From Syngnathus acus (lineage: Eukaryota; Chordata; Actinopteri; Syngnathiformes; Syngnathidae), in the NCBI RefSeq assembly GCF_901709675.1, contig NC_051103.1, positions 5,317,501-5,381,500 on the forward strand: a stretch of DNA of 64,000 nt, written 5' to 3'. Each line of letters starts with the position of its first letter. Position 1 is the first letter of the stretch. The notes beneath the pieces are model-generated. The model was not told the origin of the DNA. It searched no databases and was given only the letters and a program-made list of their open reading frames with translations. Of this stretch, positions 1 through 11,475 are shown piece after piece. The position numbers were made by a program, and so were the translations under genes.

Positions 1-54
1 GAACTCTACAGAAATGCTCATTAAAGGGAGGTGTGATTCATTGTGTGCATCAAG

Positions 55-1264
55 GTCAAACTCACCAAGATTATTTCGAAACAAGCATACGACTTGGACC
101 TTCTTGTCAGGGCCATGGACGGCGAGGAGGTGAAATTCCACGGTTTGGAGGAAAACGAGGCGGCGCACTTCAATTGCAGCTTGAGGAGACTCAACAAGAT
201 AGGCGAGGTACCAACCGCGTTCTGTGTGTGGTCCTTGAAGAACATTAAATCAAAATGTGTGTCCTTCAGGCTAGCGTGAACAAAGTGCGGGTGCTGGTCG
301 ATGCCGAGTACACCTACATGAACCCCGCCCTGTCTCTTGTTTCCATGGCAATGATGAAGAAGTTCAACAAAGACAGTGCCTGGATCTGGTACACATTCCA
401 GTGTTACCTGAAGGTAAAATCAAAACTCAGGATTACTTTTATGAGGCCTTCAAAAGTAAATATACAGTCAAGTGGTTTGTATGGAAATATTGACTCTCAG
501 GAGACGAGGACACACCTCCTGGAGGCCATCAATCAGTCCCAGGAAGGAGGTTTCTGTTTGGGGGTCAAGCTGGTGCGAGGAGCCTACATGGAGAAAGAGA
601 GGAAGTTGGCGGCAAAGGAAGGTCGCCCAGATCCGGTTCAAGACAGCTGGGAGGACACAAATGACAAGTTAGGACATTTTTTCCCCTTTGTGAGGGAGCT
701 GAAATTTGGTTGGAATACAAAAATCGAATTCAAAATATTGATGATTTCATCTTTTATAGTTATAACAGCTTACTGGAGGTTCTGCTAAGACTCATTGCCG
801 AGGAGCCGACACGCTACAGGATCATCGTCGCCACGCACAACGAAGAGTCCGTGAGGCGGGCAGCCAAATGGTGAGTTTTTTTTTTTTTTTTTTATACTAA
901 CTTCACTTGATAACTTTCTCACTCAATTCTTCACCGTCAGTGTTGAGGAACTAGGCGTCGACAAATCAAGAGGCAGCGTGTGTTTCGGGCAGCTACTGGG
1001 GATGTGTGATCACGTTTCCCTCACGTTAGGTGAGTTGGCGCCATCAAAATTGTGGTTGTCATAGCAACTTAATCACTCTTCTCCTCCGTAGCCAAGGAGG
1101 GTTACGCCGTGTACAAGTCGGTCCCGTACGGCTCGGTGGACGACACACTGCCGTACTTGGTGCGCAGGGCTCAGGAGAACCAAACGGTGCTGAAAGGTAT
1201 CCGCAAGGAGCGAGACCTGCTTAGGCAGGAGCTCCGCAGGAGACTCAATTTGGGAGCGCGCTAG
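55..1264 (+). CDS. prodh2: Hydroxyproline/proline dehydrogenase 2, 3' part (5' end outside window)
   Basis: Mitochondrial flavoenzyme of the proline dehydrogenase family; PRODH2 oxidises hydroxyproline to its pyrroline carboxylate. Visible exons are 55-207, 270-413, 501-667, 760-870, 941-1029 and 1092-1264; all splice phases agree and the frame closes at TAG 1262-1264. The translated pieces contain the family blocks VLVDAEYTYMNPALSL, GVKLVRGAYMEKER, THNEESVRRAAKC, FGQLLGMCDHVSLTL, YKSVPYGSVDDTLPYL and a C-terminal RRAQEN segment, in PRODH2 order. NPALSL and CDHVSL fit PRODH2 better than PRODH1. The first exon boundary (acceptor at about 53-54) is the least certain, and the catalytic barrel begins upstream of the window. 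A possible ATTAAA poly(A) signal lies at 1382-1387. Symbol assigned from remembered family sequence. Confidence 0.9.
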
Positions 1265-2061
1265 AAGGGTTTTAAGGAATGGGACAGAGTCAATTTGCAG
1301 CATCTTACATCACTTGGATTGTAAAGAGAGTTTTTTTTTTTTTTATGTAATGAGATGCTCATGTTTGATGCTCATGGATGAATTAAATTGGACAGGAAAT
1401 GGTAATTTATTAAAATCCTATCTGAAAAGCAAAATGACTTATTTTGCCACAGATCATTTTTTTATTTAGGCTTTTTCCAGTTTTTTTTGTTTTAATTCAA
1501 TGATTGAATTAATTGAAGCACTTTTTTTTTGTTTACTGAACAATTAGATCAGTGGGTTCTTAACCTTATTAGAGGTACCAAACCCCTCTCGAGTGAAATT
1601 TGTTTTGTTTTTTCAAATTCAAGACATCAATGTTTATTAGTGGTGCACAAAATGAGCCATGCATGAACATCACCTTGTTCAAAGAACAAAACCAACGCAA
1701 TGCATGAACTCAAAACAAATGACATACCTGCAAATCAGTGTGACTTCTGCTGTTGCCTTTGCCAGACCAGTTCAGATATGCGTCGTCACGAATTTACACA
1801 ATCTGCCGAACCCCTGAGACCGACTCACCTAACCGAATTAGATACTCACCTCAGCTCAGGTAGCAATTCCCCAACCATGCTATGAGAAATCATCAGGTGT
1901 TCAGCTGGAAATTATTTCATTTTGTGCCATTCTTGTGTTCTTTGAAATGTTTTTTTTTTTTTTTTGTTTGTTTGTTCTTTGTGCCATGACTCACCACCAC
2001 ATCCTGGAGAAGAGTGTCCAAAAACAGTAGGAAGGCAGCAACTGTAAGCTCTATTGAAGAA
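1265..2061. other. Intergenic stretch between prodh2 and eif3c (tail-to-tail)
   Basis: The convergent 3' ends of prodh2 (+) and eif3c (-) flank this AT-rich stretch. I see no convincing coding exon. Around 1545-1620 there is a fragment resembling an old dispersed fish repeat (a TTCTTAACCTTATTAGAGGT-like core), too degraded to name. Several T-runs are present. Confidence 0.4.
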
Positions 2062-2067
2062 TTTATT
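2062..2067 (-). terminator. Candidate eif3c poly(A) signal
   Basis: TTTATT on the plus strand (AATAAA on the gene strand) lies about 130 bases past the eif3c stop. It is the first canonical hexamer downstream, so the last exon probably ends near 2040. Confidence 0.5.
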
Positions 2068-2192
2068 ATTGAAACTGATCAGACAAAGCAGGCTAACATC
2101 AAACAAAGTGTACTTTCTCAAATGAAGTGATTTGGGATCAGCTTCCAGCCAGGTGGTGCTTAACGTCAAAACGGAATGTAACCTTTCCAAAA

Positions 2193-5100
2193 TCAATAGT
2201 TGCCTTGGTTCTGATTTCTGTAGCCTCGCTGGTAGCCCCCCTGGTAGCCCCCCTGGTAGCCCCCCTGGTAGCCTCCCTGGTAGCCTCCCTGGTAGCCTCC
2301 CTGGTAGCCTCCCTGTTTGGACTGGTAACCGCCCTTCCCGCCGTCTGCGTAAGGGGCACAATTTGAACAATTATTCCGGAATAAATCAAGAAATGCAAAA
2401 CAAATTTGCTCCACATACCTCTCTGGTACGACTGTTTCTGTTGGTATCCGCCTTTCTGATCTGTAATGCAAGGGCCAATCAATTAGACGACCGCAAAAAA
2501 ATCAACATCTAAAACGAAGACTTTTTTTTTTTTAGGGTATTTCTTACGTCAAAATGCATCACTGCAATTAAAGTGTATTTGACCATTTCAAAACGGTCTT
2601 TAGAATGTGATTCGGGAAATGAAATGGCCTGATCGTTTTGCGACCTATGAGAAGAACTCGAGGGCGACCGAGCTGACCTCTGTTGAAATATCCACCGTAG
2701 ACGCCCTGCTTGAGATCGAAAACGCGCTCGTTGTTCTCCACCAAGCTGCCCAGTTTCTCGGCCAGCTGCAGGGCCATGTTCTGCAGGGAGGTGGGCTCCG
2801 TGCGGTGCATCACCACAGTCTGCGTGGGCTGGTCCAGAGAGGCCTGTCGCCGGCCGGGAGGTTGCATTCATAAATACATCAAATCAAATAAAGGAGTCCT
2901 TGACAAGTTCGCATGTAACGTTACCATAAGCTCCTCGTTGATGATCATTTTGCTGATGATGCTGTGAACTGTTGCTATCTCCAACTCAAACATGTCAGAT
3001 AGTGTTGCCATGCTAAAAACAAAATACAGAAATTAAAGATTTGGATGGGTTTTGTGTAGTTTCTGTAAGATACCAAAAGATGGCACCAAAGCCACCATTT
3101 GGACAGTAGGAAATTGATGTATTCCAGGATATTTGAAAGAAATATTTTTCCATCTTATTTTCAAACCATAAAAGTCTAAAGAAGCTGACCTGATGGAGTC
3201 GTACACACTGCTGTACGTGAAGAGGTACGTCCTCAGCGACTCCTCTTGGATCTTCCTACACAAACCGCCAACACGGCATTGAGTGACCGACGTGACAATT
3301 TACAAAGCGTTGGACGACGAGGCCTTTTGGAACGTGCAAACCTGACGAGCATCTCGCGCACTCGCTGCATCTCGGGGAACAGGTCCCACACTTTGCTGTT
3401 CATCTTCTCATTGATGATGAAGGAGTGGCAGGTGCGCCAGTCGCCCATCTTCATGGCCTTGCTGGCCGCCACCACATGCTCGCGCATGCTCTCGGGGGGG
3501 CCTGGGGAAAAAGAAACGCCGCAACGTTCACTCGAATGCTCTTTCACTAGAAACGATCCGATCGAGAAGTAAATCGTCTTCTACTTACCGAGTAGCGGCT
3601 GTCGCTCTCCCACTCGCAGCTGATGATGGAACTGCTTGCTGATCATGCGGCGGCGGGCGTCAAACTCGTGGGCGGCCATGTAGGGGATTTCCAACAACAT
3701 GGCCGACACCAGGTACACGCACTCCAGCAGCTCCAAGTTGATGTGCATGTGGAAGGGCACCTGGAAGAACACGCAAGCTGATGGTGAGCACCAAATAGAA
3801 ATCAGGAGAAGTCTCTCTGATATTTCAAAAATGACACTTTGGTCTTAGTTTTCCCTGCTGTGATTCCCACCATGTTCAAATTGTTAGATGACAACCTCGG
3901 TGTGTGTGTGTGTGTGTGTGCGAAAATGTGTGGTGTGACGACTGACTTGTCTTCGCTTCTCGATCTTCTCCTGCTCGGCGTTCCTCTCCTGCATGTTCCT
4001 CATGAGCAAACCTTGCCCCAGCAGCTCCTTAGCACGGCCCGATGACTGGATGTCCAGCAAAGCATTGTGGGCGTCTTTGATCATGCCTTGACGGAAGGCG
4101 CAGATGCCCAGTTGGACCATGGTTCTGTTGTACAAGATCTAGGAGGAAGGAATGCAAACGGTCGATATGGACTCATCGCAAACGGCGGCTTGGATCGAGT
4201 GCGACTGCACCTGCACGGGCGGGTCGGCGTGCTGGATGTTGTCCTGCAGGTGGCTCATGAGCATCAGGTCGCGGGCCTGGTACCAGCGCGAGTGCAGCGC
4301 GTGGTGGTAAATGTGGCAGAGGATGGCGCACGTGCGGATGCGGTCGGTGCGGTCCTTGGCGTAGATAAACTTGCACAGGCGGTCCATGATGATGGCGCTG
4401 TCCTCGCCCTCGCTCTCCTCTTGGTCCTGTTGGGACTGAGCGACAGCAATTTTGAGAACACCCACTGGCGGAGCTCGGATTTTTTTCTTTTCTTGAGGGG
4501 ACGGGGGCCAAGGATATAATTCTATTGAAATTGGTTGGGTTTTACTTCAAAGACAAATTCAATTAACATGCTACTCTTCTCACCTTAGTTTCTGCCTGGA
4601 TGCCCAGGCTGCGCCGGTGAGCCTTGTAATCAAATTTGTAGTATGTGTGCATGATTCTGTGCAGGTAGATGCGGCAAATCTCCTCCGTGCTGCCCTTGTT
4701 CTCTAAGTAGTTGAGCAGGCGGTCCATGATGCCGCACACGTGCCCTTCGTCTTTCAGATTGTCCACGTATTCTGCGGGGGCAGAGGCGGAACCGTTAGTC
4801 CGACGCTATTTGTCAGTTGACGAAATTAACTCGGAAGCGCTGCGCGCTGACCTTGCGAATGAGGATCTGTGTTCTGCATGATCTTGGTGAACTCTTCGTC
4901 CATCCTCTCTACCAAAGTTAGAATGCAGCCGCGAACCCTGAAAGGCTGAAGATGTGAACGAGGAAAAAGAACGTAACTACAAACATGACTCCAAAAATGC
5001 AAAAATGGTAACAGCGAGACTGCACACACCTGATCTGAGATGGCCAAGTTCTCACTTTCCTCCGCAATGTTCTCCCCAATGAACATGTCATTGTTGTCAT

Positions 5101-7463
5101 ACAGAATGTCCAGCAGTTCGTCTATGCAGTCCAGACATTTCTTCCACATTTCCGGCTGAATAAAAAAACAAAAAAACAAAAGGCAAGTCATGTGAGAGGA
5201 TTACATGACGTGTCAATCAAATTTCAAGCATCCTTGTTTCCTACCTTCATATAAGTCGCCATGTTGGGGTTGTAATCGTAGAGCGACGCAACGATGTTGA
5301 ATTTGATTTTAACCATGACGCCCACACCCAGGTTGTGCTCGAGAGCGATGGCGGCGAGGGCGTGGAGCAGTTCAATCTGGCCAGTCCTGCCGGAGAGGAA
5401 TTTGCATTTACTATCAAAACCTCCATGGCACTGTCAATCTTGTCCCTTCAGCCATCAGATTATGCAGACGTACCTAATAGTGTGTCCCAGCTATCCAATA
5501 TTTTTACAACTGAATATTCTGATCTATTCATCAGATAAAAACTGATGATGAATAATTTAACACCACTAACAAAGCACACAGCAGGTGCAGGTATTATTTT
5601 AGTCCACACGAGGGCGCCATCCAAACATTCCAATTAGCAGCGATATGAACAATTCTAATTTGTTCCTTGAAGGGGCAGAGTGTGCACTGAGTGAATACCG
5701 GTCGGTGCCCTTTTTGCCTCGGGCTTGCAGGATCTCGTGGAGCTTCTTCACCACCACAACTGTGTTGATCTCAGTTCCCTTTGCAAACATCTTGGGCTTC
5801 TCCTGACGGTTTCCAACAAAGGTAAACGTGTGATTGCTTTCTTTGAAAAACAGAAGGCGGTCTTTGTCTTTACCTTGACGAGAGGGACGCCTCCCTTGAC
5901 CTTCTCCCAGCCTCCCTCCGCCTCCTCGCCTCCCTCTTCCTCAGCCTCCTCCTCCAGCTTCTCTTTCTTCTTCAGCTTTTTCTTCTTCCCCAGCTTTTCG
6001 CCGCTCTTGTCGGGCGCCTGAGCCCTGGAATGCATGGCGAGGCGCTTTAAGTGACGTTCGGGGGGGTGCATCGAACGGAATTGAGGATTGCCGACTCACT
6101 TCTTGAGGAAGACCATGGCGAGAGACGCGCTCTTGTCCTCGCCGTCGTCAGAGCTCTCACTGCCCGAGTCCACGGTGTCGGAGCCCCAGTCTTCATCGTC
6201 TTCATCGTCGTCGCTGGAAGAAGACTCGTCCTGGCAAAGGGACAAAGCACAACATTGAAACCATACAAATAATTTCAAAGGGATAAAAGCACATTTTGAC
6301 AGTAAACAGCAGAGGACGTGATGATGTGAAAGCAATTAAGAATAACTGCAGCTCCCTACCCCAGATCCTTTGGCGGACTTGAGGAACTTGCTAGCTTCTG
6401 GCGTGGCCTCTGGCTTTTTCTTCAAGAAGTTTTGAGCAGACACACCATCATCATCCCCATCGCTGTCAGAGGATGACCCTGACGTGCAAAGGCGTGATTA
6501 ATATTTGCCAGTGTGACTTTCTCACGAGAATGAAAACTCCTCACCTCAATCCAGAATAGTAAGCGTAAAATTGAAGAAAAAAGAAGAAGGTGGGTTACCT
6601 GAATCATCTGGGCCCTTGTCTTCCTCTTCATCGGCAGATTCCTGTGGATTCTGTTACAATTATATTGAGAGGTTAATGTCCTGTGGACCTGTCATGTTGT
6701 GGCGTGTCATTTTCTCACCTCCTTGTAAGCAGTAATTTCCGTCTCGTAATCCCGGTTGTACTTGCGGATCTTCTGCCGCAGTGTACTGAGGGCTTTTGCA
6801 TTGTTCTTGTTCATCTTCTTCTTGCCCTCTTTGTCCTCCCAAAGCTGAAACAGATCTCATTTTAGTACATCACATACATTTTGTATTTGTTAATAAAGTA
6901 TGTGTTATTGTGTTATTTTCACAATTGCAGGGGGCGAAAGAAATTAAACAACAGACCTGATTCAGGTAGTCCTCCAGGTCTGCCAACAGACGGATGTAGA
7001 AAGGTGGAACTCCCTCTTTGTCCACTATATTCTTGCTTTTGAGGAACGCTCGACACAACTGCTCAAACTCCTCCAGACACTTGGCCATGTCGCGGATCTT
7101 CATGGCATTGCGGATAGTCTTGATGAGATTGGTCAACTCCTCAAACCTATGATTGAGGAATACAATCAAGTCAAATATGTATGACCAAAAGTCACGTTTA
7201 TCTTGAAGTAAATGGGCCTACCTTTTGTCTTTGGCACTGCGCACGACTCTTTTGGTGTCCTCCTCATCATCACTGACCAGCAGCGACCTGTGCAGTCAAA
7301 CGTGTATTGTGAGATGATCTTCAAATCGAAATGCAACAAATAAGTGACGCAATAACTGCACTGACTGCTTGAGCGTTGTCCCGGGCGCTTTAGGGGCGAT
7401 CTCATCGGCTGATGAGGACTCCTCTGACTCACTGTCAGACCCGGTGGCGAAGAAACGAGACAT
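2193..7463 (-). CDS. eif3c: Eukaryotic translation initiation factor 3 subunit C
   Basis: Core subunit of the eIF3 complex, which loads mRNA and initiator tRNA on the 40S ribosome. Exons (plus coordinates, read downward): 7366-7463, 7222-7287, 6957-7146, 6719-6844, 6599-6641, 6360-6478, 6100-6230, 5874-6024, 5699-5802, 5245-5386, 5030-5155, 4852-4945, 4584-4771, 4211-4435, 3947-4138, 3589-3760, 3342-3501, 3190-3255, 2925-3012, 2678-2843, 2419-2460, 2193-2344. They sum to 2841 nt, 946 aa. The protein starts [16 protein letters not shown] and has acidic/lysine-rich N-terminal blocks, the conserved eIF3C middle ([20 protein letters not shown]) and the PCI/winged-helix region ([37 protein letters not shown]). 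Human eIF3C is about 913 aa. The C-terminal tail is an expanded Gly-Gly-Tyr-Gln repeat. All intron phases match. Confidence 0.97.
2219..2315. repeat. 12-bp coding minisatellite encoding GGYQ repeats
   Basis: Near-perfect tandem 12-mers (GGTAGCCCCCCT, then GGTAGCCTCCCT on the plus strand), about eight copies, inside the last eif3c exon. On the gene strand they encode consecutive GGYQ units that extend the normal short GGY/RGY tail of eIF3C. The two sub-families of unit (CCC and CTC versions) occur in separate runs, as expected from local slippage. Confidence 0.9.
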
Positions 7464-8071
7464 TGCTGAAGAAGGGACACAATCTGCAAAAAAACAACAA
7501 CAAAAAAACGGTCGGCCCATAAGATGTTAGCTAACGTGTCACGGAGCTAAAGCTAAGATAAGCTTACGCTAGCAACTCTCGCCTCCCAAGGTAAAATGCG
7601 AACAAGAGTCGAACAGTGAGCAACAAATTTCTATCCACAACTTACCTAGGTCCTTGAGAAATGCGATTTGAGATGTTTCGGTCTTGTTTGGGTGTTAATA
7701 AAATCCAGTTTTGCTGTCGCGTTGACACGGTGAAAACGTGCGACGTTCAGTACGGATGACTAGCGCCGGGAAAGGAAGTGACGTATGACGGAAGAGGTCA
7801 AAAGTTGGCTCAATGCAGTACATCGCCGCCTACTGGCGAAATCAAATCAGCAGTCTGGAGTGCAGTATAAATCACTTTTTCTAACATAAACATAACATTT
7901 CCCGTGATATAATCATTCGGGCCATATATTTATCGTGTCAGGGTGTTGCTCGAAAACAGCTTTCAGAATTGTTACCTATATTTTTATATGACAATCTAAC
8001 ATACAGTAATAATCTTATTCTCAGAATGGGCAATAAAGCACACCAATATTCATCAAAGAATTGACCTCAAC
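7464..8071. promoter_or_regulatory. eif3c promoter and 5' leader region
   Basis: A 5'-UTR splice donor candidate (AG/GTAAG on the minus strand) lies near 7646, with the matching acceptor just before the start codon. Around 7770-7800 the plus strand carries GGAAGTGACGTATGACGGAAG, overlapping ETS (GGAA) and CRE-like (TGACGT) motifs typical of housekeeping promoters. No TATA box is evident. The remaining bases to 8071 are AT-rich with nothing recognisable. Confidence 0.5.
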
Positions 8072-8177
8072 GAGTAATACAGTTAGAACTTTTATTAAGC
8101 ATAATTTAAAAAAATAAAACGGAGTAATACAGTGCCACAGTTAGAACTTTTATTAAGCATAACTTAAAAAATAAAAC
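8072..8177. repeat. Tandem duplication of a ~50-bp poly(A)-signal segment
   Basis: Two direct copies (8072-8120 and 8122-8177) share GAGTAATACAG, TTAGAACTTTTATTAAGCAT and a terminal A-rich block with ATAAAAC. The second copy carries a small insertion (GTGCCACA). Each contains TTTATT, i.e. AATAAA on the minus strand (8091-8096 and 8149-8154), so the gene ending at 8211 has duplicated candidate poly(A) signals. Confidence 0.8.
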
Positions 8178-8210
8178 ATAAAGTGCAGGCCAGGTGATTT
8201 AAGAGGTGTT

Positions 8211-11105
8211 TTACTTGTCTTCTCTCTTGTACTTTTGCAATTCTGGAATAAAACAAGATATTGTTAAGGGGGATGAGCAGAATATAATTGTACTACAACA
8301 TTTGATGATTTTATGATAGAGTACGGCAGTCGTACCCTCTTTCAGTCGCTGATTTTCAGCCTTAAGCACAATACATGTTTGACAACCTGTAACAAAAGTA
8401 CAAAACATTTGCCACTTTGAACATTCCTGAAACTTTGCACGACCACCTTTTTCACCTACCTGACTGACTCATCTGATGCTTCACGGGTGGTTTTATGCTT
8501 CTGCTGACAGCCTCTCCAGCCGCTGAGGACACCGCAGTATCTGAAGAGGAAATCACATGAACTTGTGGGATATTTGAAAATGTCACGTGGAGCAGTCAGT
8601 CTTTTATTTATTTGACCTGTCTTTATCTTCTTCGTCTGCGTCAATTGTGCCTCTCTGCTAATGTCCCGCTTCCTGGTTTGGGGAAGGGTAACTGCAGGAT
8701 TAGATGCTAAGAAGGAAGAAATATTTCAATTTTTCATTTATTACTTATTGTGAATAATAGTTTTTAGTGATGTGTGTGGATCATAATATTTTTTTTCTCT
8801 TACCAGTACTTGAAGTCAGCGTGCTGCTTCTTGTCAATTGCGTCCGGGGAGGTGGCAGCCCTTTTGGGATGCTTGGTGGCTTTCTGGCTATTTGCGTTTT
8901 CTCCGCTCCGGTTTTTGGCCTCGGCATTTGTGTCACATGTGAAGAGGCGGTTGCGCGAGGCACCGCTAAATTCTTAAAAGGATTATAAAAAAAAAAAAAA
9001 GTCATACCTGAATTGCATCCAACCCCATCTTTAGTTCCACTTTTAATGATTTACCTCCTTAAGCATGTGAGAAGGCAAACTTTGTTTGACGGGGAGTCCA
9101 GATGTTAGCGTTTTGCCTCGCTTCTGAAGCAACGGCTTGAACTTGGGCAGCTGCGATGAAGCTTTCAAGGAAGGCAGCAGCGATTTAGCGGCTGGTTGAG
9201 CTTGCGATCTCTTTGGACGGCAGACGTCGGATGAGACCACGACGGGTGTTTCCGGGACTTCCGGCTTACTGGCCGTATCCCCATCCGGTTTTTCCTCCGT
9301 TACCAAAGATTTGCTCAGATCAACACCGACGTTGAAGAAATCCATTTTACAAGACACCGGAGTTGAAGTGTGAAAACTACGGTCGCTGGAGATGTTTCCC
9401 AGTTGAATCGTTCGGTCGGATTTAGGATCAGCGTCGAAGGTGTTGTGGGGATTGTTGGCGGAATTCTTTTCTGATGTGATGTTAGACTGAGAGAGAAGGC
9501 TAACGTCAAAGGTGCGGTGGTGACGCTCACGAGAGCCGCTTTCTGATTCCGCGTCAACAGCCGGTGCGGGATGATTAACATCGGCAGTGTCACGCTGAAG
9601 GTCACTGGGACTGCTGTCTGACAAAATGATAGTTTCATTGGCCGGAGGGTGAGATTTAGCTTCCAAAATGTTTTGGTGACTGCCACTAGAACTGCTTTTG
9701 GACATTGTTCCGTTGGCCACATCGAAGGTGTTATGGGGATTGTTGATGAAGCCCTCTTCTGATGTGATGTTGGCCTGAGAGAGAAGGCTAGCGTCGAAGG
9801 TGATGTACTGACGGTCGCTCGAGATGTTTTCCAGTAGAATTGTTCGGTTGCATTCAGGATCAGCGTCGAAGGTGTTGTGGGGATTGTTGATGGAACCTTT
9901 TTCTAATGCAATGTTGGACTGAGCGAGAAGGCTCGCGTTGAAGGTGACGTTGTGACGCTCACGAGAGCCGCTTTCTGATTCCGTGTCAACAGCCGGCGCG
10001 GGACAGTTAGCATCGGAAGTGTCACGCTGAAGGTCACTGGGACTGCTGTCTGACAAAATGATTGTTTCATTGGCCAGAGGACGAGATTTAGCTTCCAAGA
10101 TGTTGTGGTGCCTGCCACTAGAATTACTTTCGGACATTGTTCCATTGGCCGGAGAAAGAGGAGCCGCATCTAAAGTGTTGTGACGGCCGTCATCTCTCGA
10201 CCGGGTTATCGTGCTCTCATCACTCGTCATACTGGTTGTGGGTAGGCCATTCTGTTCTGGAGGTCCACACCCCAAGGTGGGATCTTTATCAGTGGATGTT
10301 GACATACCCTGTCCTTTGTTTTGAGGGAAGCTTACTGGAGATGCAGTTAAAGGGCAAGTCGCTAGATGTTCTAAATTGGATTCAATAGTCGCCTTCTGTG
10401 CACAGTTAAGTCTCTCCATGTCAGAAGCAGTTATGTTCATACTAAAATTGATACTTTGTTGCATCATGGAATCAAATGAGTAATTAGTAATGTCCGGTAA
10501 GCACTCGTCACGCAACCAAAACGAAGCTTTAACATCTGAGTTGAGACTTTGGCTACCATTTGCTTTTACATCCATGCTTGGCAGCAGAGAGGGAATCAAT
10601 TTAGAGTTGTTGTGAGCGACTTCGATTAGCCTACCAGGAATTCTGAACGGTGTCGTTGCAGCCAGAGGCGATATTGGCGTGGTATTAAGTTGAAATAACT
10701 CCTCCGTACTGTGTTCATCTGGTGAAAGTTCAACCAGAGAGATATCTGGGAACAATTCGTCGTCCAAATACATTCTTTTAATTGGTGCCGTTATTCCTAG
10801 GGAATCGCTTAGTCTCATTTCATCTGTTTCTGGATTTTCGACAAAAGATGAACACTCTGTTGTCAAATCAGCCATTCCAGTCAGCCGAATTCCTTGCTGT
10901 TGGCAAAGTAACAGCCAAGCAATGCAATGTCATGCAAATAAATCGAACACCCACTAAAATAATATCAACAATAACAATGTGGCAGACATAATTAACAAAT
11001 ACGGGTGCTGTTTAAATCGTTATCAATTGCTAAAAGACACTTGAAATCATTGGGGTATCCGACGCAACTTACGCTTTCCAGTCGATCCGCAAGGGAGCGA
11101 AACAT
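8211..11105 (-). CDS. Unrecognised 765-aa serine/asparagine-rich protein with internal repeats
   Basis: Exons (plus coordinates, read downward): 11073-11105, 9055-10896 (one 1842-nt exon), 8804-8972, 8617-8706, 8460-8540, 8336-8386, 8211-8242; total 2298 nt. The predicted start MFRSLADRLES is in its own exon and joins in frame to QGIRLTGMADLTTECSS; the ATG at 10875 is an alternative. The long exon encodes a low-complexity acidic and Ser/Asn-rich region with repeated (H/N)NTFDA-type motifs, part of it duplicated. A basic, proline-rich segment follows (KRSQAQPAAKSLLPSLK, SGLPVKQSLPSHMLKE, RPKTGAEKT). The C-terminus is a short coiled coil containing CQTCIVLKAENQRLKEELQKY. I do not recognise the family. 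The basic Pro/Ser region, short coiled coil and cell-cycle-like promoter would suit a mitotic spindle or kinetochore protein, but that is inference only. Confidence 0.75.
9385..10155. repeat. 432-bp intragenic tandem duplication in the 765-aa gene
   Basis: A block starting at ANGTMS(E/K)S (10134-10158) recurs 432 bp downstream (9702-9722). Both copies carry NILEAKS, ANETIILSDSSPSDLQRDT, PAPAVD, ESESGSRERH, then SLL(A/S)QSNI and NNPHNTFDADP. The second copy is incomplete at its far end. A shorter sub-repeat (TFDASLLSQxNIT...NNPHNTFDA) also occurs three times inside the region. Confidence 0.85.
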
Positions 11106-11164
11106 CTGAAATGGCCCAAAAAGCACCAAAGCAGTCAAAAAAGTTCAAAACTACTTTGCAGCTT

Positions 11165-11215
11165 GCACGAGTTTATCAAAGCCGCTCCAGATTTAAACTG
11201 TTGCACCAACCAATC
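11165..11215 (-). promoter_or_regulatory. Inverted CCAAT boxes with CHR-like element
   Basis: On the plus strand ACCAACCAATCAC gives ATTGG (NF-Y) on the gene strand, with TTTAAA about 15-25 bases toward the start codon. CCAAT plus a CHR-like TTTAAA/TTTGAA is the arrangement common in G2/M-regulated genes. The start codon of the 765-aa protein is at 11105. Confidence 0.35.
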
Positions 11216-11268
11216 ACAGCGCGAGCTTCTTATTCGTGTTTCACACACGAATAAGAAGCTCGCGCTGT
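11216..11268. repeat. Perfect 24-bp inverted repeat (hairpin) in promoter
   Basis: Left arm 11216-11239 and right arm 11245-11268 are exact reverse complements, separated by five bases (TTCAC). The arms include GCGAGCTTCTTATTCG and its complement. The palindrome sits between the CCAAT boxes of the 765-aa gene and the 3' end of the HMG-box gene. Confidence 0.95.
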
Positions 11269-11475
11269 TTGCCTACACCGCCCCTACTCGCCTTGGCGGG
11301 GAAGCTGCATATAACCCCATATGTATTTAATCAAATTTAATATTTTCTAACCCTGTATTGTTCTTGATACTTGTGATTTGTGCGGTTACTTTCCAACGCC
11401 AACAACAACAACATTTCAAATGTGTTTTATTGAATGTTGAAGAAACAAAAAATAAGGACACCAAAAGCGCTTGGG

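Noticed and set aside
2132-2512. Plus-strand Gly/Ser/Pro repeat ORF opposite the eif3c tail
   Set aside because: Shadow of the GGYQ minisatellite; the minus-strand frame continues the eIF3C protein with correct splicing.
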